A stretch of 64,000 nt of DNA from Riemerella columbipharyngis (GTDB taxonomy: Bacteria; Bacteroidota; Bacteroidia; Flavobacteriales; Weeksellaceae): assembly GCF_900101995.1 (NCBI RefSeq), contig NZ_FNAS01000005.1, positions 1 through 64,000 of the forward strand, given 5' to 3'. Both the position numbers and the translations under genes were made by a program. Of the stretch, positions 26,594 to 35,642 are shown in pieces; position 1 is the first letter of the stretch, and each line of letters starts with the position of its first letter. The notes under the pieces are model-generated. The model ran no database searches. It saw only the letters and a list, made by a program, of their open reading frames with translations, and had not been told where the DNA came from.

Positions 26594-27871
26594 ATGCTTC
26601 AAAATAATTATCAATACCAGACTACCAATTTCACGGTGCTCAGTATAAGCTTCGAGAAGGCAGACACTGAGACGCGTGGGCGTTTTGCTTTTTTTGACGG
26701 ACATATCAAAGATTTTGTAAACAAAATACACGACCGCCAGATGGGCGATGCCTTTGTGGTATCCACATGCAACCGTACGGAAATATATACCACTACCCAC
26801 AATTATATGTTTGTGGCACAGCTCTTCTGCGATACTGTGGGGGTAGAGCTTATGGACTTTATCAAATACTGCGAAGTGATGAAAGGCGAAGATGCTCTCA
26901 ACCATTTATTCCGTGTAGCAGCCGGACTAGAAAGCCAGATACTTGGAGATTTTGAGATTATCTCTCAAATAAAAAAAGCCTACGGAAGATTTAAAAACTA
27001 CAAGAAAAAATCTAATTCGTATTTAGAAAGAGCCATCAACTCTGCCATACAAATTTCTAAAAAAATTAAAACAGAAACCGGGCTGAGTAATGGTGCTGCT
27101 TCGGTATCCTATGCGGCAGTGCATTATATCCTAAATACACAAAAACAACTATACGGCAAAAGCATTCTTCTACTGGGAGCCGGGGAAATAGGACAAAACA
27201 CGGTAGAAAATTTGATGAAACACCTCTACCAGCCAAAAGTAAAAATAGCCAATAGAACTTGGGAAAATGCAGAAAAAATAGCCGACAAATACAAAATCCC
27301 TTATACCGATTTTTCCAATTTAGAAAGAGAAATTAGAGATGCTGATATTCTTATAGTGGCCACGGGAGCAGCCTCTCCTATCATAAACACCAGCTATATC
27401 CCAAAAGATAAATCTATGCTCGTGATAGATCTTTCTGTGCCGCACAATGTGGAAAAATCCGTAGGAGAATTGGAATGTATAGAGCTGATAGATGTAGATA
27501 CACTTTCAACTAAAATAAAACAAACCATTGAACAACGAAAAAAAGAAATCCCAAAAGCAGAACATATCATCAAAGAAATGATGAAGAATTTTTTGGATTG
27601 GGAGAAAAAAAGAAAATACGCTCCAAATATTCATCAGTTCAAATCTTCATTAAAGCGTATAGAAGAAAAAGAAATGCACAACTTCTACCGAAAGCACCGC
27701 TACATAGACATTGAAGATATGGAACTTAGCGAAAAACTTATACAAAAAATCACCAACCGATTTGCAAAATACATCATAGATAATCCTATGAAAGCAGAAG
27801 AGGTTTCCAAACTGATGAACGATATATTTGTACAACAACCTATAGACGAATTCAATGAAAAGCATCATTAG
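26594..27871 (+). CDS. hemA: Glutamyl-tRNA reductase
   Basis: A 425-residue HemA, which reduces glutamyl-tRNA to glutamate-1-semialdehyde at the start of the C5 heme pathway. The catalytic Cys59 lies in VVSTCNRTEIY; GLESQILGDFEIISQIKKAY is the family signature; LLLGAGEIGQNTVENL binds NADPH; a C-terminal dimerisation domain follows. First gene of an operon with hemC, hemD and hemE; hemC starts within its last 17 bases. Neither hemL nor hemB is in the window. Confidence 0.96.
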   Translation: MLQNNYQYQTTNFTVLSISFEKADTETRGRFAFFDGHIKDFVNKIHDRQMGDAFVVSTCNRTEIYTTTHNYMFVAQLFCDTVGVELMDFIKYCEVMKGEDALNHLFRVAAGLESQILGDFEIISQIKKAYGRFKNYKKKSNSYLERAINSAIQISKKIKTETGLSNGAASVSYAAVHYILNTQKQLYGKSILLLGAGEIGQNTVENLMKHLYQPKVKIANRTWENAEKIADKYKIPYTDFSNLEREIRDADILIVATGAASPIINTSYIPKDKSMLVIDLSVPHNVEKSVGELECIELIDVDTLSTKIKQTIEQRKKEIPKAEHIIKEMMKNFLDWEKKRKYAPNIHQFKSSLKRIEEKEMHNFYRKHRYIDIEDMELSEKLIQKITNRFAKYIIDNPMKAEEVSKLMNDIFVQQPIDEFNEKHH

Positions 27872-28772
27872 AATAGGCACTCGAAAGTCCCCCTTAGCCC
27901 TATGGCAGGCAGAGAGCGTAGCTTCTCAATTAGAGCATTTGGGGCATTCCACAGAGATAGTTCCCATTGTTTCTTCCGGAGATAAAAATCTCAAAAAACC
28001 GTTGTATGACTTAGGTATCACGGGGGTTTTCACTAAGGACTTAGATATCGCTTTATTGAATAACCAAATAGATATTGCTGTGCATTCTCTGAAAGATGTC
28101 CCTACCCAATTACCGCAGAATATAGAGCTTATCGCATTTTTAGAAAGAGATTTCCCTCAGGATGTCTTGGTTAGAAGAAAAGAAGCCAAGCATCTTTCTA
28201 TGGAAGAACTAAAACTTGCCACAAGCAGCCTTAGACGCAGGGCTTTCTGGATGAAAAACTTTGGAAAACAAGAGTTTGCAGACATAAGAGGTAATGTCCA
28301 GACGAGACTAAAAAAATTAGACGGAGGCATAGCCGATGCCACATTATTTTCTTTAGCAGGTCTCAAAAGAATGGAAATGGATATAGAATTTGAGCATTTA
28401 CCGTTTATGCTATCAGCTCCGGCTCAAGGGGTTATTGCCGTAGCAGGGAATAGTAGTAACATAGAACTAAACACTCTAATCTCAAATATCAACCATAGAC
28501 CTACGGAAATCTGCGTAACGATAGAACGGCAATTTCTACAAACTTTAGAAGGCGGCTGCACTGCCCCTATTGGAGCTTTTGCCTCATTTTTAGATGACGG
28601 AAAAATTCATTTTCAGGGATGGTTATGTTCCTTAGACGGAACTAAATGCTTAGACAAAACCGAAGTTTTTCACTATACTGAAGATATCAACTACGGAGAA
28701 AATTTTGCTAAAAACCTCCTCGAACAAGGCGGCAAAGAGCTGATGCAAGAGATAAAAAACACTCTCAACTAA
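27855..28772 (+). CDS. hemC: Hydroxymethylbilane synthase (porphobilinogen deaminase)
   Basis: A 305-residue enzyme that polymerises four porphobilinogens. RIGTRKSPLALWQAESVA at the N-terminus, HSLKDVPTQLP, TSSLRRRAF and DIRGNVQTRLKKL are conserved, and Cys235 in LEGGCTAPIGAFA anchors the dipyrromethane cofactor. The ATG lies inside the hemA reading frame (17-base overlap), suggesting translational coupling. Confidence 0.97.
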   Translation: MKSIIRIGTRKSPLALWQAESVASQLEHLGHSTEIVPIVSSGDKNLKKPLYDLGITGVFTKDLDIALLNNQIDIAVHSLKDVPTQLPQNIELIAFLERDFPQDVLVRRKEAKHLSMEELKLATSSLRRRAFWMKNFGKQEFADIRGNVQTRLKKLDGGIADATLFSLAGLKRMEMDIEFEHLPFMLSAPAQGVIAVAGNSSNIELNTLISNINHRPTEICVTIERQFLQTLEGGCTAPIGAFASFLDDGKIHFQGWLCSLDGTKCLDKTEVFHYTEDINYGENFAKNLLEQGGKELMQEIKNTLN

Positions 28773-28780
28773 CTTTGACA

Positions 28781-29434
28781 ATGAAAAAAATACTATTCAC
28801 CAAACAGCTTGAAACTGATTTGATATCAGATGTTTTAAGGCAAGTTTGCGAATGGGATTTTGAAACATTTATAGAGGCCAAAACCATTGAAATTAAACCA
28901 TTTGACTTAGAAAACTCATCTCTTATTTTCACAAGTGCCAATGCCGTAAAAGCTTTTTTAGAAAATCATTTTAAGTATAATGAAAATCCAACATATACCG
29001 TAGGCAAAAAGACAAAAAATATATTAGAACAAAACGGAATACAAGTAAAAGCCTGTACTGAAAATGCTATCTCTTTGGCCCAAATAATTTGTAGCCAATA
29101 CAGACACGAAGCTTTTATTCACTTTTGCGGAAACTTGGCTTTAGATACTTTAGAGAAGACATTAGAAGAACAAAATATTCCTTATCAAAAAAAAGAAATT
29201 TATACGACAAAGAAACTCTACCCTATAATTAAAAAACAGTATGAGGCCATAGTATTTTTTAGCCCGAGTGGTGTAGAAAGCTATTTCGAACATAACGAAA
29301 ATGTAAAGAAATATTTCTGCATAGGTGAAACAACCGCTAAAACACTTCGCCATTATACTAAAAAGCCTATTTTTGTAAGTGAAAATCCAACATTGGATAG
29401 TATATTAAATTTAATTAAAATAAAATTATCATAA
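28781..29434 (+). CDS. hemD: Uroporphyrinogen-III synthase
   Basis: A 217-residue protein with the weakly conserved HemD fold: [16 protein letters not shown] and [13 protein letters not shown] in the first lobe, [13 protein letters not shown] and [13 protein letters not shown] in the second. It closes and inverts hydroxymethylbilane to uroporphyrinogen III. HemD sequences vary greatly, but the position between hemC and hemE confirms it. I take the ATG at 28781 rather than a TTG two codons earlier. Confidence 0.9.
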   Translation: MKKILFTKQLETDLISDVLRQVCEWDFETFIEAKTIEIKPFDLENSSLIFTSANAVKAFLENHFKYNENPTYTVGKKTKNILEQNGIQVKACTENAISLAQIICSQYRHEAFIHFCGNLALDTLEKTLEEQNIPYQKKEIYTTKKLYPIIKKQYEAIVFFSPSGVESYFEHNENVKKYFCIGETTAKTLRHYTKKPIFVSENPTLDSILNLIKIKLS

Positions 29435-29454
29435 AAATAAAAGACGACAAATAT

Positions 29455-30480
29455 ATGATTAAGAACGATTTATATCTAAAAGCTCTACGCGGAGAAGAGG
29501 TAGAACGCCCACCGGTATGGATGATGAGGCAGGCAGGCAGATTTCTTCCGGAGTTTAGAGAGATGAGAGACCAGTACGACTTCTTCACAAGATGCAGGAC
29601 ACCCGAGCTCGCATCAGAAATTACGATGATGCCGATAAGGAGGTTTCCACTGGATGCCGCTATTTTATTTTCGGATATCTTGGTTGTTCCACAAGCTATG
29701 GGAATAGATTTTGAGATGAAACCCGGCGTGGGACCTTGGCTGGAAACCTCTATTAGAACAATGGAGCAAGTCAAAAATATTTCTGTACCCAATGTAGATG
29801 ACACCTTGGGATATGTTTTTGATGCCATAGAACTCACGCTTCAAAAATTAAATAACGAAATTCCTTTAATCGGTTTTGCAGGAAGCCCTTGGACTATACT
29901 ATGCTATTGTGTAGAAGGAAAAGGCAGCAAGGCTTTTGATATTGCAAAATCTTTTTGTTTTAAAAATCCCGAAGCGGCACATCTTTTATTACAAAAAATT
30001 ACAGACACTACTATAGCTTACCTGAAAAGAAAAGTAGAAAAAGGCGTATCTGCGGTTCAGATATTTGATTCCTGGGGAGGGATGCTTTCTCCGGAAGATT
30101 ACCAAACATTTTCTTGGCAATATATCAATCAAATAGTAGAAGCACTAAGCCCTATTACCCATGTAGTAGTTTTTGGAAAAGGCTGTTGGTTTGCACTAGA
30201 GGAAATGACACTTTCCAAAGCCTCGGCACTTGGAGTAGATTGGACGATCACTCCGGAAAATGCAAGAAAACTCACTCGCAATTCTATGACTCTGCAAGGG
30301 AATTTCGATCCGGCAAGACTACATTCGTCTCCTGAAACCATTCGCAAAATGGTTCACGAAATGATTTCCCGTTTTGGTAAAGACCGTTATATCGTTAATC
30401 TTGGGCACGGCATCCTTCCAAATATACCGATAGAAAATGCTGAAGCATTTATAAAAGCTGTGGTAGAATTTAAAACTTGA
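29455..30480 (+). CDS. hemE: Uroporphyrinogen decarboxylase
   Basis: A 341-residue HemE, converting uroporphyrinogen III to coproporphyrinogen III. The signature [19 protein letters not shown], the [12 protein letters not shown] segment, [12 protein letters not shown] and the C-terminal [17 protein letters not shown] motif are complete. It closes the hemACDE operon and is followed by a bidirectional terminator. Confidence 0.97.
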   Translation: MIKNDLYLKALRGEEVERPPVWMMRQAGRFLPEFREMRDQYDFFTRCRTPELASEITMMPIRRFPLDAAILFSDILVVPQAMGIDFEMKPGVGPWLETSIRTMEQVKNISVPNVDDTLGYVFDAIELTLQKLNNEIPLIGFAGSPWTILCYCVEGKGSKAFDIAKSFCFKNPEAAHLLLQKITDTTIAYLKRKVEKGVSAVQIFDSWGGMLSPEDYQTFSWQYINQIVEALSPITHVVVFGKGCWFALEEMTLSKASALGVDWTITPENARKLTRNSMTLQGNFDPARLHSSPETIRKMVHEMISRFGKDRYIVNLGHGILPNIPIENAEAFIKAVVEFKT

Positions 30481-30497
30481 TATAATAAACATCAAAC

Positions 30498-30536
30498 AAA
30501 AAAACCGCCTCATCAAACAGAGACGGTTTTTTATTT
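30498..30536. terminator. Bidirectional terminator between hemE and the small OMP gene
   Basis: AAAACCGCCTC and GAGACGGTTTT form an 11-base stem with one C-A mismatch and an 8-base loop, flanked by A and T runs. It serves both converging genes. Confidence 0.8.
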
Positions 30537-30551
30537 TACTTAAAATCAATA

Positions 30552-31115
30552 TTATCTATCTTTCAAAGCAGCTTCTACTTTAGATGATGGTAAATAAATT
30601 TGGAATCCTACATTAAGACCTAAATTACCTTTCCCTGCAGAACTTCCAGCTCCTACCAAAGCATTAAACTTAAGTAATGCATCTAAGCTTACATTTTTAG
30701 TAATAAAGTAAGAATATCCGGCTCCTATACCTAAATCTACACCATTAGTAGAAGAACCTCCACTGCTTACATTGTTTCCTCCGAAGCCTACATTACCTTG
30801 AGCAAAGAATCTTCCGTTTTTAAGCAAATGGTCTGCTTGAGCATCACTAAGGTAATATCTAGTAAATGCACCTAAAGACCAATCGGTTTGTGTAGCATTT
30901 TTTCCTGTAGGTTTAGTTAATGACAAACCTACTTCACCTCCTACTACCCAATTATCTTTAATAAAGTAACCTACTTGAGGGGTTAGAGCAACATTTAATC
31001 CATTAGTAAATTTCATGTGTGCTACTTGTCCACCTACCATCCAGTTTCCTTCTTGGATTTGAGCACTCGCTACACCAGCTGCCAAAATAGCAGCACCTAA
31101 AAATAGTTTTTTCAT
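30552..31115 (-). CDS. Small outer-membrane beta-barrel protein
   Basis: A 187-residue protein with a signal peptide (1-18, VASAQ) and an eight-strand OmpW/OmpX-like pattern (WMVGGQVAHMKF, QVGYFIKDNWVVGGEVGLSL, WSLGAFTRYYL, FFAQGNVGFGG, VDLGIGAGYSYFI, NLGLNVGFQIYL). It ends in a short polar tail, EAALKDR. A lone gene; its function cannot be told from sequence. Confidence 0.82.
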   Translation of the reverse strand: MKKLFLGAAILAAGVASAQIQEGNWMVGGQVAHMKFTNGLNVALTPQVGYFIKDNWVVGGEVGLSLTKPTGKNATQTDWSLGAFTRYYLSDAQADHLLKNGRFFAQGNVGFGGNNVSSGGSSTNGVDLGIGAGYSYFITKNVSLDALLKFNALVGAGSSAGKGNLGLNVGFQIYLPSSKVEAALKDR

Positions 31116-31300
31116 AATTCAATTATTTTATTTAAGTTTTATTTTTTTATAAAATCACAACCCACAGTACAAATACCGTGCCTAATTCATCAAATATAAA
31201 AATACGAATTATTTAATTACTATAAATTTCAAAAAAATCTTAGCCTCATTTAATTTCGTTTAGACTAAAAAAGTTATTAATTCACTCTGAATATAGCTTT

Positions 31301-32356
31301 TTAGCTTTGATTATTAGCATTAAAGCGATATACACCAACTTCCTCCGGTAGAGGCACATTGTGTTCTATGTTCTGATATAGTAATTCCGAGAAATAATTT
31401 CCATTAAGAATCCCTCTTGCCCCTAATCCGTTAAATATAAACATATTATCATAATAGCGGTGTCTTCCCACAAGCGGACGCCTATCTTTTACCGTAGGTC
31501 TAAAACCGTAATGTGCGGAGAGTAATTCGTAATCGTGCTTATAAAATTCGGACAACCCCTGCTCCAGCTGAGAAACTGCTTTTTCATCTATTCCCTCATT
31601 GGTATTTTCCCTATCGTATGTACCGCCGTAGTAGCAAAACTCTTGCTCATTAGAAAAAAGAAAATGCTTCTTCTTTATCGTTAATGAGCTATCTACTGCT
31701 TTAGAGAGCTTAATATTGATATGATGCCCTTTATTGGAACGAATATCCAAATCATTGAAATAAGGATTCTCTCTAACCTTAATACCTTCTGCAAAAAGAA
31801 TATTCTTAAACCGAATTCCATCATAAACAGATTGTTTCATATCCAATCTATCATAGATAAACTTTTCTTGGATAAGGCAACCCTGCTCCTGCAAATAGCC
31901 CAACATCGAATGAAAAAAATTATTGACATCCAAACGAGCCGAATGTTCCACCATCCCTGTTCCAAAAGGATTTTCTACCCCCTCTATATAGCTAAAATTT
32001 GGGCTAAGGAAATGTTTCAGTTTCGGGTTTTCATCATACTTTTTAAGCCAAAGTTTCTTTTCTTGCTCATCGTGGAAAATACGGTGTATAGGCGCTTTGA
32101 TAAGAAACGATTCTTTGGTGTATTGCTTCATTTCTTCCAAGGTTTCCTCAAGGGCAGAAATCTGCTCTGCTGCTTTCCAAAAAGTAGTAAATTTCTTTAG
32201 TACCACAGGATTGATAATCCCCGCAGAAACTTGAGATGCTCCCCTTTCTCCGTCATAGAACACTACGAAACTTTTATTATTTTTAATAAGCCTATGAGCA
32301 TAGAACATTGCTGCATAGCCTCCTCCTACAATAATGTATCCTTTTGTTTTCATCAT
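31301..32356 (-). CDS. DAO-family FAD-dependent oxidoreductase
   Basis: A 351-residue protein of the D-amino-acid oxidase-like group (DadA/GlpD family). IIVGGGYAAMFYAHRL binds FAD; SAGIINPVVLKKF and RRPLVGRHRYYDNMFIFNGLGARGILN match the C-terminal substrate and FAD region. Amino-acid or related amine oxidation is likely, but the substrate is open. The ATG lies directly after the U-run of a gldN terminator, whose loop holds a promoter-like box. A second ATG follows at once (MMKT). Confidence 0.82.
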   Translation of the reverse strand: MMKTKGYIIVGGGYAAMFYAHRLIKNNKSFVVFYDGERGASQVSAGIINPVVLKKFTTFWKAAEQISALEETLEEMKQYTKESFLIKAPIHRIFHDEQEKKLWLKKYDENPKLKHFLSPNFSYIEGVENPFGTGMVEHSARLDVNNFFHSMLGYLQEQGCLIQEKFIYDRLDMKQSVYDGIRFKNILFAEGIKVRENPYFNDLDIRSNKGHHINIKLSKAVDSSLTIKKKHFLFSNEQEFCYYGGTYDRENTNEGIDEKAVSQLEQGLSEFYKHDYELLSAHYGFRPTVKDRRPLVGRHRYYDNMFIFNGLGARGILNGNYFSELLYQNIEHNVPLPEEVGVYRFNANNQS

Positions 32357-32387
32357 AAAAAAACCTGAGCAAAGATACTCAGGTTTT
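32357..32387 (-). terminator. Terminator of gldKLMN
   Basis: AAAACCTGAG (32360-32369) pairs with CTCAGGTTTT (32378-32387) over 10 bp with an 8-base loop; on the minus strand the U-run (32363-32357) directly touches the ATG of the next gene. Confidence 0.85.
32370..32377 (-). promoter_or_regulatory. Promoter-like box inside the terminator loop
   Basis: The loop is exactly TATCTTTG on the minus strand, a match to TAnnTTTG, 13 bases upstream of the FAD oxidoreductase ATG. No -33 box is obvious. Confidence 0.4.
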
Positions 32388-32407
32388 GATATTAAAAAAA
32401 TATTTTT

Positions 32408-33322
32408 TTAATAATTCCACAAATCATTTTCCATTTGTAAAATTTGGTCTTTTATTTTATCACTTTCTTCCAGCTGTCCTTCGGCATCATTAGGAATATA
32501 ATCTTTTATCACGCCATTCCCCATACCATTATCAGCTTTATAGATTACAGTAGAAAATCTTCTTGCATTAAGAATATCATCAAAGGTAATATTAGAAGAT
32601 AAGTTTTTACCATTGAATACCACCGTATTTGCTGTTACATTGCGTGCATCCGGATAGAATATCCAAAATAAATCCACCAAATCTTCTTTTCCTCCGAAGT
32701 TTTGCCCAAGTGTTTGAGGATCTGGTCCCATTGGGGCGATTCCCAATAGGCGGTATTTCATCTCGCCATCTCTGGCATCTATATACCACATTCCTTTTAT
32801 TTTCAGCATCTTAATATCTTTAGACTTAGTCTCATAGACATCGGTCCCTGCCTTTTTATCCTCTTCAGTAATTTTTTGTCCGCTATTGATTTTATCAATC
32901 AGCCAATCCGAAGTGGCAACTCTGCTAAGTCTTTGGCTCGTTTCTTCAGGAGTAAGCTTTTGGACAAAGTTGTCATCATCATATACTTCCGTAATACTGC
33001 CCCCTTTTATACCATCTATAAGTACCTGATATAAAGACTTGCTTTGAGAAACCAAGCCATCGGAATTATGATAAATAGGCTGATTTAATTTATCGTTTAA
33101 ATCAATAATTTCCCAAACCACTATACTTTTCAAAATATCTTTATCGTTGATATAGCCATACTTCAGGGGAGTAGCCTTAGTGGATACAATAGAATCTCCT
33201 ATTTTCTCTTCGTTTTGCTCTCTCAACTTCCTAAACTCCTCCGGAGATTTCGCATTAAGAATATTCTGAGCAAAAGAAAACGCAGATCCAAAAATCAAGG
33301 CACCACAAATTATTTTTTTCAT
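32408..33322 (-). CDS. gldN: Gliding motility / type IX secretion protein GldN
   Basis: A 304-residue protein exported by a signal peptide (ending FSFAQ). It is the periplasmic partner of GldK in the T9SS outer-membrane ring. The region YGYINDKDILKSIVVWEIIDLNDKLNQP and RDGEMKYRLLGIAPMGPDPQ are typical of GldN/PorN, and the position after gldKLM fits. An ATG at 33346 would add eight residues; I prefer 33322, which gives a standard signal peptide start. Confidence 0.92.
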   Translation of the reverse strand: MKKIICGALIFGSAFSFAQNILNAKSPEEFRKLREQNEEKIGDSIVSTKATPLKYGYINDKDILKSIVVWEIIDLNDKLNQPIYHNSDGLVSQSKSLYQVLIDGIKGGSITEVYDDDNFVQKLTPEETSQRLSRVATSDWLIDKINSGQKITEEDKKAGTDVYETKSKDIKMLKIKGMWYIDARDGEMKYRLLGIAPMGPDPQTLGQNFGGKEDLVDLFWIFYPDARNVTANTVVFNGKNLSSNITFDDILNARRFSTVIYKADNGMGNGVIKDYIPNDAEGQLEESDKIKDQILQMENDLWNY

Positions 33323-33347
33323 TTTTAAGAATCGTTTAATTACCATA

Positions 33348-34901
33348 TTATTGAACGTTAATCACTACGGGAGAAATATTCCTTAGCATTTGGCCACCCA
33401 ATCCCGTTGCTGTAGCTTGAATATCAAAAACATAAACCACATCTCCATTTCCAAGATTAGCAACCTGAGAGGCTATAGATGACAAGCTGTTCCCGCTAAT
33501 AGTCATTGCCACTTTACCCGGAATTTTCACTTTAAAACTGGTTACCGTAAAACTTACTGGGAAATCAAAATCTGGTATTGCAGCACTTACCGTTTGATTT
33601 TTGATAGAGCTTGCCGGCATTGTTACTACATTTTCGCCTCTGATTTGTCCCTGAGGCTTAGGAATACTTTTTATTCTGAATGGGAATGTGGCAGAAGTCA
33701 TTTTACCATTTGGTAATTGTCCGGATACTGTGATATTTACCATATTTCCGCCTCCCGGTTTTATAATCCACTTGCCTCTGCCTCCGGATACAGACGCACC
33801 CGGTGCCGAGAGCTTCACTTGGGAATTATCTACGCCAAGCATTGTTACAGACACAGGATTATCCACTCCTCTATAAAGGACATTCATCTTATCGGCTGAA
33901 ACTACCGCTCCACTCTGCAAGGCTACTTCCTTTGGTCCCGCTATCACACGATAAGAGTGAGAGTACGGAAGTGTAATAACTCTGCCATTAGCATCTTTGA
34001 ATGTAATATCTCCTTTGAAACTGTAATCTCCTACCGTACTGGTATTAAGAACTTTAAACCCTTGTCCGTCTGCTACTCTATCCACCCCGGATATGGTCAT
34101 TCCGGGTATAGAGCTGGCGTAAGTTCCCACAACTACTTTTGCCGTTGCATTATCCCCTTGCAAAATTACAGTAGGTGCCGCCACTATTGCCTCAAATGCA
34201 TTAAATTTAATATTAGCATCTATTTTCTCTTTAAGCATATTAGCCAAAGCATCTGATTGCAAGTTTCTGGCTTCGGATTCTATAACTTCCAAATTAGCGA
34301 GAGCCGCTACCAAAGGCTGGTTATAAAACTTATAAATCAACCAATCCTTTTTTACTTTCGTTACCTCTGTATTAAAAGATGTTTTAGCTCTCTCAATAAT
34401 AGGTTTATTCTGCTGATTATCAGGAAATATCTGTAAAGTGGTATTTTTCACCTCTTCCATCAGATTTTTCAATTTTTTGGCATTATCACTAGGAGCACCT
34501 TCATTAGCTTTATTAAAAAAGTAATGAGTAGAAGCATCTGTATTGTTCAACGCATTGAAATCAAAATCATCTGAACGATTAGAAGTATCTCCTGCAAATT
34601 TTCTCATTTCGGTTTTAGAAGATTCGATAAAAACAACCAACTTATTGATTTTATCTTTGAGCAGCTTATAATCTGCATATGGCTTTGTGAAATCTTCAGA
34701 ATTCATAGCTTTCTGCTGGAGTGTTTCTTCAAAAATCTTGTTCTTTTTCTCTGTCAATTCAGTAGCTTCCCCCAAAGATTCTTTAGTGTCATTATAAGAC
34801 CTGATGATTTCTTGGTCTATTTGCATAGCCAGCATTGCGATGAAAACCAGATACATCAGGTTGATCATCTTCTGACGGGGGGATAAATTTTCTTTTGCCA
34901 T
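33348..34901 (-). CDS. gldM: Gliding motility / type IX secretion protein GldM
   Basis: A 517-residue protein with one N-terminal membrane helix (RQKMINLMYLVFIAMLAMQ) and a long periplasmic part: a helical D1 region then Ig-like beta domains (ILQGDNATAKVVVGTYA, PGKVAMTISGN). With GldL it forms the proton-driven motor of the T9SS and the gliding machinery. It follows gldL by 46 bases and precedes gldN. Full length, nothing unusual. Confidence 0.95.
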   Translation of the reverse strand: MAKENLSPRQKMINLMYLVFIAMLAMQIDQEIIRSYNDTKESLGEATELTEKKNKIFEETLQQKAMNSEDFTKPYADYKLLKDKINKLVVFIESSKTEMRKFAGDTSNRSDDFDFNALNNTDASTHYFFNKANEGAPSDNAKKLKNLMEEVKNTTLQIFPDNQQNKPIIERAKTSFNTEVTKVKKDWLIYKFYNQPLVAALANLEVIESEARNLQSDALANMLKEKIDANIKFNAFEAIVAAPTVILQGDNATAKVVVGTYASSIPGMTISGVDRVADGQGFKVLNTSTVGDYSFKGDITFKDANGRVITLPYSHSYRVIAGPKEVALQSGAVVSADKMNVLYRGVDNPVSVTMLGVDNSQVKLSAPGASVSGGRGKWIIKPGGGNMVNITVSGQLPNGKMTSATFPFRIKSIPKPQGQIRGENVVTMPASSIKNQTVSAAIPDFDFPVSFTVTSFKVKIPGKVAMTISGNSLSSIASQVANLGNGDVVYVFDIQATATGLGGQMLRNISPVVINVQ

Positions 34902-34947
34902 TTAAGAGTTTTTTATTAAAAAAATATAAAATTTATTAAAAGAAATA

Positions 34948-35634
34948 TTATCCTTTCATTGCAGTAAGCATTCCTCCATAAACTCTATTCAAATTATTGA
35001 GGTTAGCCGTTAGAGAATCTAATTCTTGATTAAATTTTTCGGATTGTTCTGCCGATTTTTGTAAATCCAACACATATTTTTTATGAAGTTCTGTTTCGCT
35101 TCTTCCATGTTCTAATTGTATGGCATATAGAGCGTTCATATTTTCCAGATGAGACGCCGCCAAAGCAAGCTGGTCATTATACTTTTGTGTAGACTGTGAT
35201 ACATCCACTGTACTATTAATTTGATCGACTGCACTAGAAAAATTATCAATTCCTGATTTAAGTCTCTCAAAAAGAGATACATCTACTTTGGCTTCTGCCA
35301 ACATTTTATCCAATTTTTCGGAAAGAGAAGTTTCTAATTGTTTAATTTCCTCCACCTGATGAGACACCGCTTTTCTTGCTTTCGGTTCTGCATTAGCATC
35401 CAATAGCTCCGGATAAACATTTTCCCATGCATATTTCTCTTCTACTACAGGCGGATTAAATGCATAAAGCAAGAAAATGAACGCCTCTGTAATCAGCCCT
35501 GCTCCTAATACATAGGTAGGATTTACAAGTCCTCCGAAAGTTGTATGTGTCATTTTAAAAAATGCACCGATAATAACCACTGATGCACCAATGGAATATA
35601 CAAAATTTAATGTTTTATCACTTAGTTTTAACAT
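34948..35634 (-). CDS. gldL: Gliding motility / type IX secretion protein GldL
   Basis: A 228-residue inner-membrane protein with two N-terminal helices (FVYSIGASVVIIGAFFKM and YVLGAGLITEAFIFLLYAF) and a long cytoplasmic coiled coil. The Glu in LITEAFIF is the conserved residue expected in the proton path of the GldL-GldM motor. It lies 8 bases after gldK. Confidence 0.95.
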   Translation of the reverse strand: MLKLSDKTLNFVYSIGASVVIIGAFFKMTHTTFGGLVNPTYVLGAGLITEAFIFLLYAFNPPVVEEKYAWENVYPELLDANAEPKARKAVSHQVEEIKQLETSLSEKLDKMLAEAKVDVSLFERLKSGIDNFSSAVDQINSTVDVSQSTQKYNDQLALAASHLENMNALYAIQLEHGRSETELHKKYVLDLQKSAEQSEKFNQELDSLTANLNNLNRVYGGMLTAMKG

Positions 35635-35642
35635 ATTATTTT

